Source: Comamonas sp. (GTDB lineage Bacteria; Pseudomonadota; Gammaproteobacteria; Burkholderiales; Burkholderiaceae_C). From it: DNA of 9,557 bases. This document shows, piece by piece, positions 6,424 to 9,557 of this stretch. Where the stretch lies: contig JAFAIY010000565.1 of NCBI GenBank assembly GCA_019236485.1, forward strand, positions 1 through 9,557. The letters are read 5' to 3'. Positions within the stretch are counted from its first letter, which is position 1. Each line of letters begins with the position of its first letter. The notes beneath the pieces were generated by a model. It was not told the origin of the DNA. It ran no database searches and saw only the letters and a list, made by a program, of their open reading frames with translations. A program made the position numbers and the translations under genes.

Positions 6424-8775
6424 ATGCCTGAAACCGCAACACCCCGCAAGCTGGAGGACCTGCGCTACGGCTGGCTGCTGCTGGCCAGCTTTCTGCTGGC
6501 TCTGGTGTACTGGTTCAGCGGCCCCGGGCAGATCGCGCGCATCAACGGCCTCATCCAGGACACCTCGGCCTGGCTGCACCAGCGCCCGGCCTCGCCCGAT
6601 ATCGTCATCGTGGCCGTGGATGACGCCAGCATAGACACCATAGGCCGCTGGCCCTGGCGCCGTGCCCTGCATGCCGCCGTGCTGGAACGCATTGCCCAGG
6701 GCCAGCCGCGCGCCATAGGCATGGACATAGTCTTCAGCGAGGAAGACCTGGACTACCCCGGCGACGACCTGCTGCTGCAACATGCGCTGCACAACAGCGG
6801 CAGGGTCGTGCTGCCCGTGGCCCGCAGCGCACAGGGCGGCGTGACCCTGCCGCTGCCGAGCCTGAGCCAGGCCAGCGCGGCCCTGGGTCATACCCAGATG
6901 CCCGTGGATGCCGATGGCAATGTCCGGCGCTTCTATGAACTCGAGGGCAGCCGCAGCCAGCTCTGGTGGCATATGGCCCTCAGCCTGCACTGCGTGGGTC
7001 TGACCGGCCATGCCTGCAGTCAAGCCGAGGTTGCCGGTACCGCTGCCCCCGCGGCATGGCAGCGCCTGCAGCCCCAGGTGATTGCGCTGGCCAAGCCCGC
7101 CGGGAGCCGCGCCCAGCGCCCCGCCTCCCCGTTCACCACCTATGCCTATATCGATGTGCTGCGCGGCAATATTCCCGCGGCCGCATTTCGCGGCAAATAT
7201 GTGCTGATAGGCGCCACGGCCGCCGGTCTTGGCGAAAACATCAGCGCCCCCGCAGGCTTTGACGCGCACCTGGTCTCCAACGTGGAGATGCTGGGCCATG
7301 TGCTCAACGGCATTCTGTTGGGCACGCATCTGGAGCCGGCCTCGCCCACGCTCAACCGCATACTGAATCTGCTGCCCGTCGTGCTGGGCCTGCTGGCCCT
7401 GGCCTGGTTCGGCCCTTCCGGCGGCCTGCTCGCATGCACGGGCCTGGGCATCGCCAGCCTGCTGGTGGCCGGCCTCGTCCCGCGCTGGAGCCATGTGCAG
7501 ACGGCGCCGGCCGCGGCCCTGCTGGGCCTGGCCCTGGCCTACCCGCTGTGGAGCTGGCTGCGCCTGCGTGCCGCCACGCGCTTTCTGGCCCTGGAACTGC
7601 GCGATCTCCAAGGTCAGGGCCTGCCGGTGAGCAGCACCGGCCCCTTGAGGGGCGATGTGCTGGACCGGCGCATCGCTGCCGTGGAGCAGGCTTCGCGCCA
7701 GCTGCGCAGCCTGCATCATTTCGTGAGCGAAAGCCTGCGCCAGCTGCCATCGGCCACCTTTGTCTGCGACCTGGGCGGCAAAGTGCTGCTGGCCAATGCG
7801 GCGGCCCACGCTTATGTCCTGAGCCTGGGCCGGAGCCTGCACCCGGGCGACGATCTGCTCCTGCTGCTGTCGGGGCTGAGCCGCGTCGACGATGCTGGCC
7901 GCGGCGGCTCTGCAGCCCCGACGGCCGGCAGCGCGCCGCTGCTCGAGCGTGCGGCCATGCAGGAAGCCAGATTGCCGCGCCAAAGCGAGGGGCGCGATGC
8001 CCAGGGCCGCTTTCTGATGCTGCTGAGCCAGGCCTTCGAGTCGCAGGCCACCTCGGGCTGGCTCATCACCCTGGTGGACATCAGCGACCTGCGCAGCGCC
8101 CAGGCCCAGCGCGACCAGGCCATGCAGTTCATCTCGCACGATATACGTGCGCCCATAGGCTCCATCATCACGCTGCTGGAGATGCAGCGCGGCGCCGAGG
8201 CCAGGGACGAGCCTCTCTTCTCGCGCATCGAAGGCTATGCGCAGGCCTCGCTGCAACTGGCCGACGACTTTGTCCACCTCGCGCGGGCGCAGCAGCAAAG
8301 CTATCGCAGCGAAGCCCTGGATCTGGGACTGCTGGCCGACCAGGCGGTTGCCGACTGCTGGACCCAGGCCCGCAAGCAGAAGGTGCAGCTGCTGTTCGAG
8401 CTGCCGGAAACCGAGGCCATGGTGCGCGGCGACCCTGGGCTGCTGCACCGCGCGGCCATCAATCTGCTGAGCAATGCCATCAAATACGGCAGGCCCGAAG
8501 CAGCGCCTGCTGCCGCCCGCGTGGAATGCAGCCTCGTCGATCAAGGCGAATGCTGGGGTTTTGCGGTGCGCGACCACGGCCCCGGCATGGATCAGGCCTC
8601 GCTCGAGCGGCTCAGCCAGCCCTTTGAGCGGCTGGAACAGCATCAGCGCCAGGATGGCGTCGGCCTGGGCCTGGCTTTTGTGCGCACCGTGGCCCAGCGC
8701 CACGGCGGCAGCCTGCAGATCCGCAGCGAACCCGGCCGCGGCAGCCTTTTCACCCTGCTGATTCCCAAGGCCTGA
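6424..8775 (+). CDS. CHASE2-domain sensor histidine kinase
   Basis: This is a 783-residue inner-membrane sensor kinase. One membrane helix (about 15-33) is followed by a periplasmic CHASE2 domain (about 34-305) with DIVIVAVDDASIDTIGRWPW, RAIGMDIVFSE and FRGKYVLIGATAAGLGENIS. Three closely spaced helices (about 312-330, 334-353 and 360-378) give the standard CHASE2 topology. A PAS-like segment lies at about 430-555 (LPSATFVCDLGGKVLLANAA). The HisKA motif QFISHDIRAPIGSI puts the phosphoacceptor at H572. The ATPase domain has the N box INLLSNAIKYG (N684), G1 DHGPGMD (717-723), F box PFERL (733-737) and G2 GVGLGLAFV (745-753). All catalytic motifs are intact. The start has only a weak purine stretch (CAGAG) upstream, but a later start would cut into the first helix. 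It lies in the same orientation as the response regulator and LysM/FecR gene, making it the likely phosphodonor for that regulator. Confidence 0.95.
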   Translation: MPETATPRKLEDLRYGWLLLASFLLALVYWFSGPGQIARINGLIQDTSAWLHQRPASPDIVIVAVDDASIDTIGRWPWRRALHAAVLERIAQGQPRAIGMDIVFSEEDLDYPGDDLLLQHALHNSGRVVLPVARSAQGGVTLPLPSLSQASAALGHTQMPVDADGNVRRFYELEGSRSQLWWHMALSLHCVGLTGHACSQAEVAGTAAPAAWQRLQPQVIALAKPAGSRAQRPASPFTTYAYIDVLRGNIPAAAFRGKYVLIGATAAGLGENISAPAGFDAHLVSNVEMLGHVLNGILLGTHLEPASPTLNRILNLLPVVLGLLALAWFGPSGGLLACTGLGIASLLVAGLVPRWSHVQTAPAAALLGLALAYPLWSWLRLRAATRFLALELRDLQGQGLPVSSTGPLRGDVLDRRIAAVEQASRQLRSLHHFVSESLRQLPSATFVCDLGGKVLLANAAAHAYVLSLGRSLHPGDDLLLLLSGLSRVDDAGRGGSAAPTAGSAPLLERAAMQEARLPRQSEGRDAQGRFLMLLSQAFESQATSGWLITLVDISDLRSAQAQRDQAMQFISHDIRAPIGSIITLLEMQRGAEARDEPLFSRIEGYAQASLQLADDFVHLARAQQQSYRSEALDLGLLADQAVADCWTQARKQKVQLLFELPETEAMVRGDPGLLHRAAINLLSNAIKYGRPEAAPAAARVECSLVDQGECWGFAVRDHGPGMDQASLERLSQPFERLEQHQRQDGVGLGLAFVRTVAQRHGGSLQIRSEPGRGSLFTLLIPKA

Positions 8776-8785
8776 GCCCGGAAAC

Positions 8786-8819
8786 GAAAAATCCCCAGAA
8801 CCTTTCGGTTCTGAGGATT
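8786..8819 (-). terminator. Intrinsic terminator of tRNA-Arg
   Basis: Read on the minus strand, AATCCTCAGAACC pairs with GGTTCTGGGGATT around a GAAA tetraloop, with one G-U pair, and runs into TTTTTCG. It lies 7 bases after the encoded CCA. On the plus strand the same stem contains a C-A mismatch and only a poor T-run, so it favours the minus strand, but it may also stop readthrough from the kinase gene. Confidence 0.85.
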
Positions 8820-8826
8820 GACGTTT

Positions 8827-8903
8827 TGGTGCGGCTGGCAGGAATCGAACCCACGACCCCTTGGTTCGTAGCCAAGTACTCTATCCAGCTGAGCTACAGC
8901 CGC
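8827..8903 (-). tRNA. tRNA-Arg (anticodon ACG)
   Basis: This is a complete 77-base cloverleaf with encoded CCA. The acceptor stem GCGGCTG/CAGCCGC is perfect. The D stem is GCTC/GAGT. The anticodon stem CTTGG/CCAAG closes the loop CTACGAA, giving anticodon ACG. The T arm is GTGGG-TTCGAAT-CCTGC. A34 is expected to be deaminated to inosine by TadA, so that it reads CGU, CGC and CGA codons. It is separated from the upstream tRNA remnant by a terminator, so it probably has its own promoter. Confidence 0.97.
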
Positions 8904-8914
8904 AACAGGGTTAT

Positions 8915-8920
8915 ATTCTA
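8915..8920 (-). promoter_or_regulatory. Possible -10 element for tRNA-Arg
   Basis: On the minus strand TAGAAT lies 11 bases before the tRNA 5' end and resembles TATAAT. No convincing -35 hexamer is found at 16-18 bases. A TTGCCA exists further upstream, but with a spacer of about 29 bases it is too distant. Confidence 0.3.
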
Positions 8921-8975
8921 GCAGCGCAAAAACGCCTCTCGGACCAAATTGGCAACTTTTTCGCAATCAGGCAAA

Positions 8976-9009
8976 GAAAAAGCCTGCCATCGCGAACGAT
9001 GGCAGGCTT
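8976..9009 (-). terminator. Intrinsic terminator of the CAU-tRNA locus
   Basis: On the minus strand, AAGCCTGCCATCG pairs perfectly over 13 bp with CGATGGCAGGCTT around a TTCG tetraloop and is followed by a T-run. It starts 8 bases after the CCA of the tRNA remnant. It is the original host terminator, left in place next to the truncated tRNA. Confidence 0.9.
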
Positions 9010-9017
9010 GATGCATC

Positions 9018-9064
9018 TGGTAGGGCGTGGCGGACTTGAACCGACGACCAAGGGATTATGAGTC
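9018..9064 (-). pseudogene. 3' half of a CAU-anticodon tRNA (tRNA-Ile2 or Met); attachment site
   Basis: On the minus strand this 47-base block reads from the anticodon loop (CTCATAA, anticodon CAU at 9058-9060) through the variable loop and T loop (TTCAAGT) to the acceptor strand ACGCCCT, discriminator A and encoded CCA. Sequence upstream of the anticodon loop does not form the 5' half. Bases 30-31 still pair, but the stem then fails and no D arm or acceptor partner follows. The CTTGGTC variable region, GGTTCAAGTCC arm and CCTACCA end resemble bacterial tRNA-Ile, suggesting tRNA-Ile2 (lysidine-modified CAU) rather than elongator Met. One T-stem pair (50-64) is a U-C mismatch, consistent with decay. 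This is the displaced 3' end left by site-specific integration; the rebuilt tRNA should lie at the other end of the element. Confidence 0.8.
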
Positions 9065-9079
9065 ATGATAGCTTAGCTA

Positions 9080-9168
9080 ATACTGGATTTCACTGGATTT
9101 TAAATTTTATCATAACTTGTTGATTTTAAACATTTAATTTTCCAACGCAATCCAGCAGCATCCAGTAT
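9080..9168. repeat. Four CTGGAT motifs in AT-rich DNA; likely integrase arm or regulatory sites
   Basis: ACTGGATTT occurs at 9082-9090 and 9092-9100 with a 10-base period. The same motif in reverse orientation occurs as AATCCAG (9149-9155) and ATCCAGTAT (9160-9168); ATACTGGAT (9080-9088) and ATCCAGTAT form a perfect 9-bp inverted pair. The DNA between is strongly AT-rich and repeats ATTTTAAA (9097-9104 and 9123-9130). A -10-like TATCAT (9108-9113) sits next to the direct repeats. Lying between the tRNA remnant and the integrase start, this has the layout of an att arm region. The assignment is inferred. Confidence 0.5.
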
Positions 9169-9182
9169 CATCGAAGAAAATT

Positions 9183-9201
9183 CCGGAACCAAACCGGAAC
9201 C
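9183..9201. repeat. CCGGAACC direct repeat before the integrase gene
   Basis: CCGGAACC occurs at 9183-9190 and 9194-9201 with an 11-base period, about one helical turn, ending 15 bases before the integrase ATG. It could be an operator, or chance. Confidence 0.35.
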
Positions 9202-9216
9202 AGGAATCGCCCTTCA

Positions 9217-9557
9217 ATGACTACGACCCAGACTCCAGGCCAGATTTTTCAAGCTTTACCTGCCGGAAAATTCGCCACGCTCGCAAAAATAAGTCCACGC
9301 GGAGCACTGCTGCTTCGCAAGCTCAAAAATGGCAGCGGCATGTTCTATTGGCGATCAGAGCACAACGGAAAAGAGCTACGCGAGCCAATCGGCGCGTTTG
9401 ACACGTCAGCACCGCCAAAGAGCATCAAGCCAACAGAACGCGGCTATTCATTCAGTGCTGCCGTCAGAGCTGCTGAAGTTCTCTCTACACAGCATCTTGG
9501 CAACATTGACGGTGGCGGCTACCAAAGCCTCAAGAAAGCTAAGAAAAAAGAGCTGGC
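9217..9557 (+). CDS. Putative tyrosine integrase, N-terminal part
   Basis: An open frame of 113 codons runs from ATG 9217 off the right edge. Residues about 30-55 include LLLRKLKNGSGMFYWRSEHN and GKELREPIGAFD, followed by GYSFSAAVRAAEVLSTQH. This is the pattern of an integrase arm-binding domain: a strand with Tyr/Trp-Arg, a basic strand leading to an (I/L)-G-(A/S)-F/Y turn, then a helix beginning near an Ala-x-x-Ala-A. The catalytic R-H-R-Y domain would lie beyond the window and is not seen. The position just inside a tRNA remnant is the usual site for the integrase of an integrative element or prophage. AGGA lies about 11 bases before the ATG, a weak ribosome site. There is no earlier in-frame ATG, and upstream stops occur at 9121-9129. 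Base composition is more AT-rich, and A/T-ending codons are more frequent, than in the genes to the left, consistent with transfer. Confidence 0.7.
   Translation, partial: MTTTQTPGQIFQALPAGKFATLAKISPRGALLLRKLKNGSGMFYWRSEHNGKELREPIGAFDTSAPPKSIKPTERGYSFSAAVRAAEVLSTQHLGNIDGGGYQSLKKAKKKEL

Noticed and set aside
6400..8703. Long minus-strand open frame (767 codons) opposite the CHASE2 kinase
   Set aside because: Its composition is low-complexity Gln/Ala/Gly/His, typical of the antisense strand of a high-GC gene. The plus strand has every kinase and CHASE2 motif.
8643..8966. Minus-strand small open frame with a peptide like VLGYEPRGRGFDSCQPHQ
   Set aside because: This peptide is a translation of the tRNA-Arg gene, a well-known false protein arising from tRNA sequence.
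8861..9061. Plus-strand 66-codon open frame ending GRGGLEPTTKGL
   Set aside because: It translates the antisense of tRNA-Arg, both terminator regions and the tRNA remnant. It is a tRNA artefact, not a gene.
9018..9090. Intact tRNA with the 5' half hidden after the anticodon loop
   Set aside because: I looked on the minus strand for a D arm (AGCTCAG-like) and an AGGGCGT acceptor strand to the right of 9064. Neither is present, and the anticodon stem fails after two pairs.
1..9557. CRISPR array or phage-defence cluster
   Set aside because: No regularly spaced direct repeats or defence-type genes are visible. Any cargo of the integrated element lies beyond the right edge.

Overview
The window is high-GC proteobacterial chromosome. 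Gene content, protein sequence style and dispersed GATAGCTG-type palindromes suggest a betaproteobacterium of the Comamonadaceae, probably Comamonas or a close relative (inferred from sequence alone). At its right edge it enters a lower-GC integrative element.

Layout. Bases 1-194 hold the 3' end of a Sua5/YciO/YrdC-type threonylcarbamoyl-AMP synthase gene. It converges on a methyl-accepting chemotaxis protein gene on the minus strand (256-1512), and a strong palindrome fills the 61-base gap. A 216-base divergent intergenic region with TTGCAAC repeats leads to a site-2-type membrane metalloprotease (1729-2397) and then, 31 bases on, trpS (2429-3730). This TrpRS carries a C-terminal YegP/DUF1508-like domain.

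Bases 3805-8775 form a co-oriented three-gene signalling cassette. It contains an OmpR/PhoB-type response regulator, an exported LysM + FecR-domain protein with three C-terminal beta-sandwich-like repeats, and a CHASE2-PAS-histidine kinase. The likely logic is that the LysM/FecR protein sits in the periplasm on peptidoglycan. It would influence the CHASE2 sensor, which phosphorylates the regulator. This accessory-protein two-component system is the best candidate here for a poorly described system.

Bases 8786-9064 are a minus-strand tRNA region. It contains tRNA-Arg(ACG) with a terminator, and upstream of it only the 3' half of a CAU-anticodon tRNA (tRNA-Ile2/Met) with its own perfect terminator. 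The tRNA sequence stops at the anticodon loop. Beyond it lie an AT-rich stretch with four CTGGAT motifs and the start of a tyrosine-integrase-like gene running off the window (9217-9557). This is the attachment-site end of an integrated element; the rest of the element and the reconstituted tRNA should lie to the right.
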